This document shows, one piece after another, positions 42,454 to 51,419 of a stretch of DNA of 64,000 nt. Below the pieces are notes generated by a model. It did no database searches. It saw only the letters and a program-made list of their open reading frames with translations, and had not been told where the DNA came from. Every line of letters starts with the position of its first letter. The stretch's first letter is position 1. The stretch comes from an uncultured Bacteroides sp. (GTDB lineage: Bacteria > Bacteroidota > Bacteroidia > Bacteroidales > Bacteroidaceae). Location: positions 47,519 to 111,518 of the forward strand of contig CALUJC010000003.1 in the NCBI GenBank assembly GCA_944320865.1, written 5' to 3'. A program made the position numbers and the translations under genes.

Positions 42454-43947
42454 TTATTGCCTTACCACGGCCTCGAAGTCGGCCTCCAGGGGTGCGTTTT
42501 GCTCGAAGTCCCACAAGGTGAGGCTGCGCAGCTGGTAGAAGTAATACCAATAATAATATAGTTCTTGTATGTGCGTCTGGCGCGCCTCGTCCTTTGAGTT
42601 CTGCGCGTCGTTCAGGTCGAGGGTACTAATCTTGCCTATCATGAAGGTCTCCACACTGGTGTTGTATCGCCGCTGGGCAATGCCGTCGGCCTGCTCGGCA
42701 ATGTCCAACTGGCGCGCCTGGTTGTTGAAGTTCTCCACGAGGAGGAAGATGTTCTGGTTGAAGTTCATCTGCTCCTGGCGTATCTGCGAGAGGACGACTT
42801 CGCGGTTGCTCTTGGCCACCTTCACCTGTCCGCGCCGCTTGCCCCAGTCCAGCAGGGGGATGGATACGCCCACTTCTACAATCTGGTTGTCGAGCAGGTT
42901 GCGGTACGAGCTGCTGAAGTCCCTGTTCTGCCCCGTGTAGCCTATGCTGGCAAAGAGGTCAATGCTCCTCAGGTTGCCCCTGGCCGTAGCCACCTGGTAG
43001 TCGGCCTCCAGCTGGCGGCGGCGTATGTTGTGGGCAAAGGAGTTGCGCTCCAGCGCCTTGTCGAGTACGTCTTTGTACTCCATGGTGAGGTGGGGCACCG
43101 ATTCGGGCAGCACGGGGTTGAGCATCTCTTGCTCGGACACGCCCAGGAAGGAGCGCAGCTGAAACATCTGCGCGTTGAGGTTGCTCTCGGCCTCCGTCAC
43201 GTCGGCCTGGCCTTGCAGGGCATTGAGCTTGAGCTGCAGCAGGTCGTTCTCCGATATCTGCCCCATCTTGCGTTTGGCTATGGCCACTTCATACAGGCGG
43301 TCGGCATTCTCCTTGTTCTGCCGGGCGGTGCCAAGGGTCTCTTTGGCCAGAAGGAGGTTGAAGAAGTAAGTTATGGTAGTCATGGTCACCTCCTCGGTGG
43401 CTGAGATGAACTCGGCCTTTGCCTCGGCATAGCGCACGGGCTCGATGCGGCGGTTCCATTTCAGGTTGTTTACCCCGAAGATGGGTTGCGTCAGCTCCAG
43501 CCCCACGGGGACGGACATGAACTGGTGGTTCTTCCCCCGGCCCAGTTGTTGCACATAGTCCAGCGACGAGGTAAGCGACAGCGTGCCCCCGGTGAACCAG
43601 ATGTTTTGGTTGATGGACAGTTCGCCGGACAAGCCCAAGGTGTTGTTGCGCACAAAGGTGTATGAGCCGTCGGCATTCTGATACGAGCTGTATGACTTAT
43701 TATAATTAGGAAGTGTCCCTGTGAAGTTTACTTCAGGAAGCAAGTCGGCACGAAAAGTGCGATACTCCCAGTAGGCCGTCTTCAGTTCGTTGAGTGCTAC
43801 GGCAGCATCCACCGATTGGACGCGCGCCAAGGCAATGGCCTCGGATAGTGTAATGTCTCGTTCGTATTGCAAGGAGTCTTGTCCTGTGGCCGGCATGGCG
43901 GGCATCAGCAGGCAGGCAGCAGCTATGTACAGCAGTTTCTTTTTCAT
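42454..43947 (-). CDS. TolC-family outer-membrane efflux protein
   Basis: A 497-residue protein with a signal peptide (LLYIAAACLLMPAMPATGQ). Long coiled helices in two repeated halves follow, as in TolC/OprM, with ERDITLSEAIALARVQSVDAA and the closing SVETFMIGKISTLDLNDAQNSKDEAR. The open frame reaches 43998, but MKKKLLYIAAAC at 43947 gives a proper signal peptide. It forms a trimeric channel across the outer membrane for an inner-membrane pump. The pump and adaptor genes are not adjacent; the two-component genes downstream may control it, and the ABC permeases at 222-7960 are possible partners. Confidence 0.9.
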   Translation of the reverse strand: MKKKLLYIAAACLLMPAMPATGQDSLQYERDITLSEAIALARVQSVDAAVALNELKTAYWEYRTFRADLLPEVNFTGTLPNYNKSYSSYQNADGSYTFVRNNTLGLSGELSINQNIWFTGGTLSLTSSLDYVQQLGRGKNHQFMSVPVGLELTQPIFGVNNLKWNRRIEPVRYAEAKAEFISATEEVTMTTITYFFNLLLAKETLGTARQNKENADRLYEVAIAKRKMGQISENDLLQLKLNALQGQADVTEAESNLNAQMFQLRSFLGVSEQEMLNPVLPESVPHLTMEYKDVLDKALERNSFAHNIRRRQLEADYQVATARGNLRSIDLFASIGYTGQNRDFSSSYRNLLDNQIVEVGVSIPLLDWGKRRGQVKVAKSNREVVLSQIRQEQMNFNQNIFLLVENFNNQARQLDIAEQADGIAQRRYNTSVETFMIGKISTLDLNDAQNSKDEARQTHIQELYYYWYYFYQLRSLTLWDFEQNAPLEADFEAVVRQ

Positions 43948-44027
43948 TTGTCTTATTGTTGGTTTTACTGCCATACCAAGAAGCAAAGACCATGCCAACC
44001 GCTTCTGCGGCCTCCAGGGGCAGGGTA

Positions 44028-44064
44028 GTGTCCGTTAGCGGACAATGGCAATGTCCGCTAACGG
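44028..44064. repeat. Perfect 14-bp hairpin between hisB and the TolC-like gene
   Basis: GTCCGTTAGCGGAC and GTCCGCTAACGGAC are perfect reverse complements around the 9-base loop AATGGCAAT. It lies 14 bases after the hisB stop codon. No U-tract follows, so it is not a typical terminator. It may be a single-unit relative of the hairpin arrays. Confidence 0.8.
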
Positions 44065-44078
44065 ACGGGGAGGGGCAT

Positions 44079-45215
44079 TTAGAGCACCCCTTTTGATGTG
44101 GGTAATTCGTAATGATAGATGTCCCTGCGTACAGCCATTTTCAGTGCCCGTGCCAGTGCCTTGAAAATGCCTTCTATCTTGTGGTGTTCATTCTCTCCCC
44201 GGGCTCGTATGTTCAGGTTCATGCGCGCCGTGTCGCTCAGCGACTTGAAGAAGTGGTAGAACATCTCGGTGGGCACATCGCCGATGCGTTCGCGACTGAA
44301 GGTGGCATCCCACACCAGCCAAGGGCGTCCGCCAAAGTCAAGGCACACCTGGCACAGGCAGTCGTCCATAGGCAGGGCATAACCGTAACGTTCAATGCCC
44401 CGCTTGCTGCCCAGGGCTTGGTATAGGCATTCGCCCAGGGCAAGGGCGGTGTCTTCTATGGTGTGGTGCTCATCCACGTGCAAGTCGCCCTTGGTGTGTA
44501 TGGTCAGGTCGAAGCCTCCATGCCGCCCTATCTGCTCCAGCATGTGGTCGAAGAAGCCGAGGCCGGTGGATATGTCGCAATGTCCGTGCCCGTCCAGGTT
44601 GAGGGAGATGTAGACATCCGTCTCGTGCGTGGTGCGGCGCACTTCGGCGCATCGTTCGCCGGCAAACAAGTATTCGCACACTTTGTCCCAGTCGTCCGTG
44701 GCGAGCGCGCAGGTGCTGAGCAGTTTCTCACGCAGAGGGGAAGCCTCCAGCAGCTGCTTGTCGGGTTGCAGTAAGATGGCGCGGCATCCCAGGTTGCAGG
44801 CAAGCTCCACGTCCGTGGCACGGTCGCCAATGACGAAGCTGCCGGCCAGGTCGTAATCCTCGTTGTCGAGGTATCGGGTCAGCATGCCTGTGCGTGGCTT
44901 GCGGGTCGGCGCATTGTCTTGGGGCATGGATCGGTCTATGTAGATGGCGTCGAAGGTGATGCCTTCTCCTTCCAGCGTCTTCAATAGCAAGTTGTGGGCC
45001 GGCCAAAAAGTGTCTTCGGGAAACGAGGCTGTGCCAAGTCCGTCTTGGTTGGATACCATGACCAGCTCAAAGTCCAGCTTCTTCCGGATGAAGAACAGGT
45101 TGCGCATCATTTTAGGGTAGAACTCCAACTTTTCCAGCGAGTCGAGTTGATAGTCTACAGGCGGCTCGATGACCAGTGTGCCGTCCCGGTCTATAAAGAG
45201 TACTTTCTTTTTCAT
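44079..45215 (-). CDS. hisB: Bifunctional histidinol-phosphatase/imidazoleglycerol-phosphate dehydratase
   Basis: A 378-residue two-domain enzyme catalysing two steps of histidine synthesis. Residues 1-170 are a HAD phosphatase with the nucleophile Asp9 and acid Asp11 in FIDRDGTLV. Residues 185-378 are the dehydratase with its paired metal-binding motifs [15 protein letters not shown] and [15 protein letters not shown], and a second FDH/HHK set near the C-terminus (ENEHHKIEG). Size and order match E. coli HisB (355). The other his genes are absent, so it is separated from the usual hisGDC order. ruvA lies 27 bases upstream. Confidence 0.95.
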   Translation of the reverse strand: MKKKVLFIDRDGTLVIEPPVDYQLDSLEKLEFYPKMMRNLFFIRKKLDFELVMVSNQDGLGTASFPEDTFWPAHNLLLKTLEGEGITFDAIYIDRSMPQDNAPTRKPRTGMLTRYLDNEDYDLAGSFVIGDRATDVELACNLGCRAILLQPDKQLLEASPLREKLLSTCALATDDWDKVCEYLFAGERCAEVRRTTHETDVYISLNLDGHGHCDISTGLGFFDHMLEQIGRHGGFDLTIHTKGDLHVDEHHTIEDTALALGECLYQALGSKRGIERYGYALPMDDCLCQVCLDFGGRPWLVWDATFSRERIGDVPTEMFYHFFKSLSDTARMNLNIRARGENEHHKIEGIFKALARALKMAVRRDIYHYELPTSKGVL

Positions 45216-45242
45216 GTTGCTGATGTCTGTTTTTCCAATAGG

Positions 45243-45842
45243 TTATAATCGTTTCAAAGCCAACTTTATCACTTGCTCCACAGGGGCGGCGGGGTCTTCC
45301 TGCATGATGCTTGCCACCACCTTTTGCGAGGCGGCCTGGGCAAACCCCAGCATGGTGAGGGCGGCGACAGCTTCTTCCTGTATTTCGGCATTGGCCGGTG
45401 GCAACAGTCCGGGCACATTGTCCAGGCTGCCCGCCGCGCCGCCTGCCTTAATCTTGTCTTTCAAGTCCACAATGATGCGCTGGGCGGTTTTCAGACCGAT
45501 GCCTTTCACTGTTTTCAGCAAGTTGGCATTGCCCGAGCTGATGACGTTGACAAGCTCGGAGGGAGACAGTGCCGAAAGTATCATGCGTGCCGTGTTTCCC
45601 CCGATGCCCGACACGGAGATAAGCAGCAAGAACAGCTCCCGCTCTTGCTTGTCGGCAAAGCCATACAGGTTGTAGGCGTCTTCGCGTATGGCTTCGTACA
45701 CATATAGCTTGCATTCTTTTTTGCCTTGTATGGCCGAATAGGTATTTAATGAGATGTTTAAGGCATAGCCTACTCCTTGACAATCTACTACTGCTATGGC
45801 AGGCCCAAGTTCGGCTAATTCCCCTTTTACATATTCTATCAT
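45243..45842 (-). CDS. ruvA: Holliday junction branch-migration protein RuvA
   Basis: A 199-residue protein that binds Holliday junctions as a tetramer and guides RuvB. The N-terminal OB fold starts [14 protein letters not shown]. Two helix-hairpin-helix motifs follow ([17 protein letters not shown] and [16 protein letters not shown]), then the acidic linker and the C-terminal domain that contacts RuvB. The open frame runs to 45932, but the start at 45842 agrees with the family. It reads divergently from ddh and is followed by hisB. Confidence 0.95.
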   Translation of the reverse strand: MIEYVKGELAELGPAIAVVDCQGVGYALNISLNTYSAIQGKKECKLYVYEAIREDAYNLYGFADKQERELFLLLISVSGIGGNTARMILSALSPSELVNVISSGNANLLKTVKGIGLKTAQRIIVDLKDKIKAGGAAGSLDNVPGLLPPANAEIQEEAVAALTMLGFAQAASQKVVASIMQEDPAAPVEQVIKLALKRL

Positions 45843-45943
45843 AAAAGTAATTACTTTAAAGTTTTCGGCGGCTAATATAGTGAAAAAGCTGATATTTCTG
45901 TGAAAAAAGACCCAGGTATTCGATTGTTTCATGGAGAAATGAT

Positions 45944-45951
45944 TAATTTTG
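45944..45951 (+). promoter_or_regulatory. Candidate -7 box for ddh
   Basis: TAATTTTG fits TAnnTTTG and lies 43 bases before the ddh start. ATTG 17 bases upstream is a weak -33 element. Confidence 0.45.
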
Positions 45952-45993
45952 CGCTGAATTTATGGAAATCTGATAACTAGATTCAATAAAAGT

Positions 45994-46893
45994 ATGAAAA
46001 AAGTTAGAGCAGCCATCGTAGGTTATGGCAATATCGGGCACTATGTGCTTCAAGCACTTCAAGCAGCCCCTGATTTTGAGATTGCCGGTGTTGTACGCCG
46101 TGCTGGTGCGGAAAACCGTCCGGAAGAACTCAATAATTATCCGGTAGTTAAAAATATCAAAGAGCTGGAAAAGGTTGACGTGGCTATCCTTTGCACACCA
46201 ACCCGCAGTGTGGAAAAGTATGCCAAGGAAATTTTGGCTTTGGGTATCCACACGGTTGATAGTTTTGATATCCACACCGGCATTGCAGATTTGCGCCGTA
46301 CGCTCGACGCCGAAGCCAAGGCGCACAACACGGTGTCTATCATTTCAGCCGGTTGGGATCCGGGTAGCGATTCTGTTGTTCGTACGCTGCTGGAGGCAAT
46401 TGCCCCCAAAGGCATCACTTATACAAACTTTGGTCCGGGCATGAGCATGGGGCATACGGTGGCAGTTAAGGCTATTGACGGTGTGAAAGCTGCACTCTCC
46501 ATGACGATACCCACCGGCACCGGCATACACCGCCGCATGGTTTATATTGAACTGCGGGACGGTTATGACTTCGCGCAAGTGGCCGCTGCCATCAAGGCCG
46601 ACCCATACTTCGCCAATGATGAGACGCACGTACAGCAAGTGCCCAGCGTAGATGCCTTGCTCGACATGGGGCATGGCGTGAACCTTACCCGTAAAGGTGT
46701 TTCGGGTAAAACGCAAAACCAGTTGTTCGAGTTCAACATGCGCATCAACAATCCGGCGCTCACAGCCCAAGTCCTGGTGTGTGTGGCACGTGCCGCCATG
46801 CGCCAACAACCAGGATGTTACACCATGATAGAAATCCCCGTAATCGACCTCTTGCCGGGCGAGCGTGAGGAGTGGATTTCGCACTTGGTATAA
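45994..46893 (+). CDS. ddh: meso-Diaminopimelate D-dehydrogenase
   Basis: A 299-residue NADPH-dependent enzyme that aminates tetrahydrodipicolinate directly to meso-diaminopimelate. The N-terminal VGYGNIGHYVLQAL nucleotide motif is followed by VRRAG at the end of the second strand, a basic residue that fits NADPH. The substrate-site blocks SAGWDPGSDS and GPGMSMGHTVAVKAIDGVK are as in known Ddh. The cell also has dapL and dapF at 60950-63194, so two routes to diaminopimelate coexist. It is monocistronic, with a strong terminator. Confidence 0.95.
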   Translation: MKKVRAAIVGYGNIGHYVLQALQAAPDFEIAGVVRRAGAENRPEELNNYPVVKNIKELEKVDVAILCTPTRSVEKYAKEILALGIHTVDSFDIHTGIADLRRTLDAEAKAHNTVSIISAGWDPGSDSVVRTLLEAIAPKGITYTNFGPGMSMGHTVAVKAIDGVKAALSMTIPTGTGIHRRMVYIELRDGYDFAQVAAAIKADPYFANDETHVQQVPSVDALLDMGHGVNLTRKGVSGKTQNQLFEFNMRINNPALTAQVLVCVARAAMRQQPGCYTMIEIPVIDLLPGEREEWISHLV

Positions 46894-46918
46894 CTTCCTC
46901 TTTCTTGAAGGCACTATT

Positions 46919-46960
46919 ATCCCCGGTTTCTGATAATGTTTGGAAGCCGGGGATTTTTTT
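46919..46960 (+). terminator. Intrinsic terminator of ddh
   Basis: ATCCCCGG (46919-46926) pairs with CCGGGGAT (46947-46954), extended by TTTC/GGAA, and is followed by TTTTTT. Confidence 0.85.
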
Positions 46961-47033
46961 AGCCCACCCCATTCTCTTGAGATAAAAAGTATATACAAAA
47001 TTTCCTTCAAAGTCGCTCCATCCTCGCTATTTG

Positions 47034-47105
47034 TTCGCTCCTATAGCGACAAGAAAAGAACGAACATGGTACGAACTTGGTACGACTATGGTACGAACCG
47101 GGTTC
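47034..47105. repeat. Dispersed GGTACGAA repeat element, copy 2
   Basis: TTCGCTC (47034-47040), CTATAG (47041-47046) and GGTACGAACTTGGTACGA (47068-47085) occur in the same order as in copy 1 at 9687-9737. The 18-base core is identical. Further GGTACGA words follow with an 11-base period. Confidence 0.7.
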
Positions 47106-47389
47106 CAATCAAGGCTTCAAATGGGCTGAAAATAATAAATGCTTACATTTGAGGAGGGCTCGGTTTTTTCTGTCTTGCATGGCGTTGCGAAAGCCTCATT
47201 TGTCACTTTTGCGGGAAATGCAATGTTAAAGTTTCTTATTAGAGGGGAGAATGGCGTATTTTTTCGGCATTCCTACATTTTATGGGCAAAAATAAACCTT
47301 GAAAAAGTTGCATATATAAAAAAAATGTCAGACTTTTGTAAAGTTTTAGACAAATATATTTTTAGAAGTACCCCTAACCAGTTAATTCG

Positions 47390-47857
47390 ATGAGTGATTT
47401 AGAAAACAAGGCACAAGAACAGGAACAGCCGAAGAAGCGTCCTTATAACTTGCGCGAGAAAAAAGAGAAAGATGCTGCTTATCGTTCGTTAATACGTCCG
47501 GAGCTGGCAGACGAGTTGTATGACAAGATTCTGAATATTATTGTCGTGCAAAAAAAGTATAGAGACCCCGATTTTTCCGCAAAAGACTTAGCCAAAGAGT
47601 TGCAAACGAATACGCGCTATTTGTCTGCGGTAGTGAATTCGCGTTTCGGGATGAATTATTCGTGCCTGCTGAACGAATACAGGGTAAAAGACGCCATGCA
47701 TTTGCTGACTGATAAACGCTATGCGGACAAGAATGTAGAAGAAATCAGCACGATGGTGGGGTTTGCTAACCGTCAATCGTTCTATGCGGCATTTTATAAA
47801 AATGTTGGCGAAACTCCTAATGGGTATCGCAAAAGGCATATGGAAAAAAAGAAATAA
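47390..47857 (+). CDS. AraC-family helix-turn-helix protein
   Basis: A 155-residue protein that is mostly a DNA-binding domain. After a charged N-terminal tail (about 40 residues) comes the AraC-type double helix-turn-helix. The first helix pair lies in AKDLAKELQTNTRYLSAVVN, and the second has the family signature IS-MVGFANRQSFYAAFYKNVGETPNGYR. There is no sensor domain, so it may respond to level or to a partner protein. It ends before a terminator and precedes the DPP III gene. Confidence 0.88.
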   Translation: MSDLENKAQEQEQPKKRPYNLREKKEKDAAYRSLIRPELADELYDKILNIIVVQKKYRDPDFSAKDLAKELQTNTRYLSAVVNSRFGMNYSCLLNEYRVKDAMHLLTDKRYADKNVEEISTMVGFANRQSFYAAFYKNVGETPNGYRKRHMEKKK

Positions 47858-47880
47858 CTAATAGGAAAAACGAATAGTAG

Positions 47881-47932
47881 AAAAGGAAATATTCCAAAAG
47901 CCGATGGCAAGGTGGAATACTTCCTTTTTCTC
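47881..47932 (+). terminator. Intrinsic terminator after the AraC-family gene
   Basis: AAAAGGAAATATTCCA (47881-47896) pairs with TGGAATACTTCCTTTT (47913-47928) with one mismatch, followed by TCTCTG. Confidence 0.75.
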
Positions 47933-47967
47933 TGTTTAATACCTCCCTTTAGAGCAGAACATAAAAT

Positions 47968-50016
47968 ATGAAAAAACATCTGATGACAATGGCTGTTTCA
48001 TTTACCTTGCTCGCATCGTGCGGGGAAGGAGTTAACAAAACGACGGACAATACGGATAACTTTGATTATTCAGTAGAACAATTTGCCGATTTGCAGATTC
48101 TACGTTATCGTGTGCCCGGCTTTGAGGACTTGTCGCTCCGGCAAAAGGAGTTAGTATATTATTTGACGGAAGCGGCCTTGCAAGGGCGTGATATTTTGTA
48201 TGACCAGAACGGGAAGTATAATCTGACAATCCGGCGCATGCTGGAAGCTGTGTACACCCATTATGAGGGCGACAGGAATGCCGCCGACTTCAAGGCCATG
48301 GAGGTTTACTTGAAGCGGGTGTGGTTTTCCAACGGCATACACCATCATTATGGCAGCGACAAGTTTGTGCCCGGCTTCAGCCCGGAGTTCTTCCGGCAGG
48401 CATTGGCTTCGGTGGACGAGTCGTTGCTGCCATTGGCTTCCGGCCAGACACTGGAGCAGTGGTGCGATGAGGTTTTTCCGGTGATTTTTGACCCCTCAGT
48501 CATGCCCAAGCGGGTAAACCAGGCTGCCGGGGAGGACTTGATATTGACATCGGCCAGCCATTATTATGACGGCGTGACCCAAGCCGAGGCCGAGGACTTC
48601 TATGCCGCCATGAAGAATCCTGCCGATGAGACTCCGGTGGCTTATGGCTTGAACAGCCGCCTGGTGAAGATGGATGGCAAGCTGCAAGAACGTGTATGGA
48701 AAGTGGGTGGCCTTTATGGGGAGGCCATCGAGAAGATAGTGTACTGGCTGAAGAAGGCCGAAGGCGTGGCTGAAAACGAACAGCAGAAGGCGGTCATCGG
48801 CAAGCTGGTGGAGTTTTATGAGACGGGCGACTTGAAGACATTCGACGACTATGCCATCCTGTGGGTGAAAGATGTCAACTCGCTGGTAGACTTTGTGAAC
48901 GGCTTTACCGAAACGTATGGCGACCCCTTGGGGCTGAAGGCCAGCTGGGAGTCCATTGTGAACTTCAAAGACCTGGAGGCCACGCGCCGCACGGAGGTCA
49001 TCAGCAGCAACGCCCAGTGGTTTGAAGACCACTCGCCGGTGGACAGCCGCTTCAAGAAGGAAGAGGTGAAGGGCGTGTCGGCCAAGGTAATCACGGCGGC
49101 CATCTTGGGCGGCGACCTGTATCCGTCTACGGCCATCGGCATCAACCTGCCCAACTCCAACTGGATTCGCAGCGTGCACGGCTCAAAGTCGGTCACCATA
49201 GGCAACATTACGGATGCCTACAACAAGGCGGCACATGGCAACGGCTTTAATGAAGAATTTGTGTACAGTGCCGACGAGCTGGCCTTGATAGACCGGTATG
49301 CCGACCTGACGGACGAACTGCACACCGACCTGCACGAATGCCTGGGCCATGGCTCGGGCAAGATGCTTCCGGGCGCCGATGCCGACAGTCTGAAGGCCTA
49401 TGGCTCGACGATTGAGGAGGCGCGTGCCGACCTGTTTGGCCTCTACTACGTGGCCGACGCCAAGCTCCTCGAACTGGGCCTGCTGCCCGATGCCGATGCC
49501 TACAAAGCGCAGTATTACACCTACATGATGAACGGACTGATGACACAGCTGGTGCGCATTGAGCCGGGCAAAGACATCGAAGAGGCACACATGCGCAACC
49601 GCCAGCTCATTGCCCGCTGGGCCTACGAGCAGGGCAAGGCCGACAAGGTGGTGGAACTGGTGAAGAAAGACGGGAAGACCTACGTCAAGATAAACGACTA
49701 CGAGAAACTGCGCACACTGTTCGGCCAACTGCTGGCCGAGGTGCAGCGCGTCAAGTCGACGGGCGACTATGCCGCCGCCCGCCAGTTGGTGGAGACGTAT
49801 GCCGTGAAGGTAGACCCCGCCCTTCACGCCGAGGTGCTGGAACGCTACAAGCGGCTCAACCTGGCCCCCTACAAGGGCTTCGTCAACCCCCGCTATGAGG
49901 CCGTCAAGGATGCCGGGGGCAACATCACCGACGTAAAGGTGAGCTACGACGAGGGCTACGCCGAGCAGATGCTGCGCTACAGCCGCGATTATTCCAATCT
50001 GCCCTCCGTGAACTGA
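47968..50016 (+). CDS. Dipeptidyl peptidase III (M49), lipoprotein
   Basis: A 682-residue zinc peptidase that removes dipeptides from peptide N-termini. A lipoprotein signal ends at LLASCGEG. The zinc motif is HECLGH at residues 456-461, and the third ligand is Glu484 in EEARADL. This 28-residue spacing and the five-residue HECLGH form match the known Bacteroides thetaiotaomicron enzyme rather than the HELLGH of eukaryotes. Length agrees (about 675). It likely acts in the periplasm or at the surface. A hairpin array follows its stop codon by 24 bases, then the AlkD-like gene. Confidence 0.94.
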   Translation: MKKHLMTMAVSFTLLASCGEGVNKTTDNTDNFDYSVEQFADLQILRYRVPGFEDLSLRQKELVYYLTEAALQGRDILYDQNGKYNLTIRRMLEAVYTHYEGDRNAADFKAMEVYLKRVWFSNGIHHHYGSDKFVPGFSPEFFRQALASVDESLLPLASGQTLEQWCDEVFPVIFDPSVMPKRVNQAAGEDLILTSASHYYDGVTQAEAEDFYAAMKNPADETPVAYGLNSRLVKMDGKLQERVWKVGGLYGEAIEKIVYWLKKAEGVAENEQQKAVIGKLVEFYETGDLKTFDDYAILWVKDVNSLVDFVNGFTETYGDPLGLKASWESIVNFKDLEATRRTEVISSNAQWFEDHSPVDSRFKKEEVKGVSAKVITAAILGGDLYPSTAIGINLPNSNWIRSVHGSKSVTIGNITDAYNKAAHGNGFNEEFVYSADELALIDRYADLTDELHTDLHECLGHGSGKMLPGADADSLKAYGSTIEEARADLFGLYYVADAKLLELGLLPDADAYKAQYYTYMMNGLMTQLVRIEPGKDIEEAHMRNRQLIARWAYEQGKADKVVELVKKDGKTYVKINDYEKLRTLFGQLLAEVQRVKSTGDYAAARQLVETYAVKVDPALHAEVLERYKRLNLAPYKGFVNPRYEAVKDAGGNITDVKVSYDEGYAEQMLRYSRDYSNLPSVN

Positions 50017-50040
50017 CGCCATTCCCCCTCCCGGCACCCT

Positions 50041-50131
50041 GAATAGGCCGCTCCAAAGACTGCGAATAGCTCTATTCAAACACCTTGGAGCGACCTATTC
50101 AAGCACCTTGGAGCGGCCGCTCCAAACCTCC
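50041..50131. repeat. Tandem palindromic array, four units of exactly 23 bp
   Basis: Units start at 50041, 50064, 50087 and 50110. They combine two half-sites. Unit 2 is GAATAGCTCTATTC (self-complementary), and unit 4 is GGAGCGGCCGCTCC, within the perfect palindrome TTGGAGCGGCCGCTCCAA. Units 1 and 3 are GAATAGGCCGCTCC and GGAGCGACCTATTC, which pair with each other. The array lies 3' of the DPP III gene and before a co-directional gene. Confidence 0.88.
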
Positions 50132-50175
50132 GGGAGGCCGGGGAAGGGCTAAACCCGATAAAAAACATCATCCCA

Positions 50176-50841
50176 ATGGACCTGCACGAACAACTGAAAG
50201 ACATCAAGACACAGCTGCGCCTGTCGATGAACGGCGCCGTATCCCAAAGCATGCGCGAGAAAGGGCTCGTCTACCACCTGAATTTCGGCGTAGAGCTGCC
50301 GCGCATCAAGGCCATCGCCTCGGGCTACGCCAAAGACCACGCCCTGGCGCAAGCCTTGTGGAAGGAAGACATCCGCGAGTGCAAGATACTGGCCGGACTG
50401 CTGCAGCCGGTGGACACGTTCTTGCCCGAGATAGCCGACATCTGGGTGGACGACATCCGCAACATCGAGCTGGCCGAGCTGACCAGTATGAACTTGTTCC
50501 AACATTTGCCTTATGCCCCGGCCAAGTCCTTCCAGTGGATAGCCGACGAGCGCGAATACCCCCAGGTGTGCGGCTACCAGACGCTGGCCCGCCTGCTGAT
50601 GCGCGGCGACGCCCTGATGGACGGGCGCGCCGCCAACGAGTTCCTCGACCAGGCTGTGTCGGCCTTTCTCTCCGGCCCCTACCACGTGCGCAGCGCCTCC
50701 GGAGCGGCCATCCGCCGCTTCATGCAGCAAGGCGAAGGCAACGCCTTCCTCGTGTGCCGCCGGGTGGAGCGGCTGGAAGCTTCGCCCGTGGAGGCGGAAC
50801 AAATGCTATATAATATGGTGAAAGACGAGCTGGACGCGTAA
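50176..50841 (+). CDS. AlkD-like DNA alkylation repair/HEAT-repeat protein
   Basis: A 221-residue soluble helical protein resembling DNA alkylation repair enzymes. It has IRECKILAGLLQPVDTFLPE, like the conserved E-x-R-x-x-A-x-x-L helix, and ends in helical repeats. AlkD-type enzymes excise alkylated bases. The catalytic Asp and Trp of AlkD are not securely placed here, so it could be a non-catalytic relative. It follows DPP III by 159 bases with a hairpin array between. Confidence 0.65.
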   Translation: MDLHEQLKDIKTQLRLSMNGAVSQSMREKGLVYHLNFGVELPRIKAIASGYAKDHALAQALWKEDIRECKILAGLLQPVDTFLPEIADIWVDDIRNIELAELTSMNLFQHLPYAPAKSFQWIADEREYPQVCGYQTLARLLMRGDALMDGRAANEFLDQAVSAFLSGPYHVRSASGAAIRRFMQQGEGNAFLVCRRVERLEASPVEAEQMLYNMVKDELDA

Positions 50842-50858
50842 ATTTTCCCCGCAATACA

Positions 50859-50888
50859 TTTGCTTTCCACAAAAAAGGCTTAACTTTG
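50859..50888 (+). promoter_or_regulatory. Bacteroides-type promoter of fur-purA
   Basis: TTTG (50859-50862), 18 bases and TAACTTTG (50881-50888) match the consensus. It precedes the Fur-family gene start at 50925 by 36 bases. Confidence 0.7.
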
Positions 50889-50924
50889 TTCGCTGTTAAA
50901 AAAACACGTTGCACGCACTCAATT

Positions 50925-51419
50925 ATGGAAAGCCAGCAGGTAAAAGATACAGTCCGGCAGATATTCACCGAATATCTGAACGCCAACGGGCATCGCAAGA
51001 CGCCCGAACGCTATGCCATACTCGACACGATATACTCCATCGAAGGGCATTTCGACATCGACACGCTGTACTCACTGATGGCCGACCAGGAGAACTTCCG
51101 CGTCAGCCGCGCCACGCTCTACAACACCATCATTCTGCTCATCAACGCACGGCTGGTCATCAAGCACCAGTTTGGCAATTCATCCCAATACGAGAAAAGC
51201 TATAACCGCGACACACACCATCACCAGATATGCACCCAGTGCGGCAAGGTCGTGGAGTTTCAAAATGAAGAACTCCAGCGCGCCATTGCCGACACGAAGC
51301 TGAGCCGGTTCAGCCTGTCGCATTATTCCCTCTACCTGTATGGGCTGTGCAGCAAGTGCGAGCGTGCCAACAAACGGAAAAAGAACAATAATAATAACCA
51401 TCATAAAAAAGAAAAATGA
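50925..51419 (+). CDS. fur: Fur-family transcriptional regulator
   Basis: A 164-residue metal-dependent repressor. The winged-helix DNA-binding half has RKTPERYAILDTIYS and the dimer domain has the structural zinc pair CTQCGK and CSKCER, plus the regulatory histidines DTHHHQ. The open frame begins at 50886, but the first plausible start is ATG 50925 (MESQQVKDTVRQ), just after a promoter. The stop overlaps the purA start (ATGA), so both are translated together. Whether it senses iron, zinc or peroxide cannot be told. Poly-Asn and Lys end the protein, an odd low-complexity tail. Confidence 0.9.
   Translation: MESQQVKDTVRQIFTEYLNANGHRKTPERYAILDTIYSIEGHFDIDTLYSLMADQENFRVSRATLYNTIILLINARLVIKHQFGNSSQYEKSYNRDTHHHQICTQCGKVVEFQNEELQRAIADTKLSRFSLSHYSLYLYGLCSKCERANKRKKNNNNNHHKKEK

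Larger units (their letters stand above)
46894..47389. other. Gene-free region between ddh and the AraC-type gene
   Basis: These 496 bases hold the ddh terminator, the second GGTACGAA element (47034-47105) and an AT-rich leader before 47390. An 84-codon frame at 47139-47393 overlaps the next start and looks non-coding. TATATTTT near 47354 with TTTG 16 bases upstream may be a weak promoter. Confidence 0.6.

Noticed and set aside
47139-47393. Short open frame before the AraC-family gene
   Set aside because: It overlaps the AraC start, has no plausible ribosome-binding site and no family resemblance.
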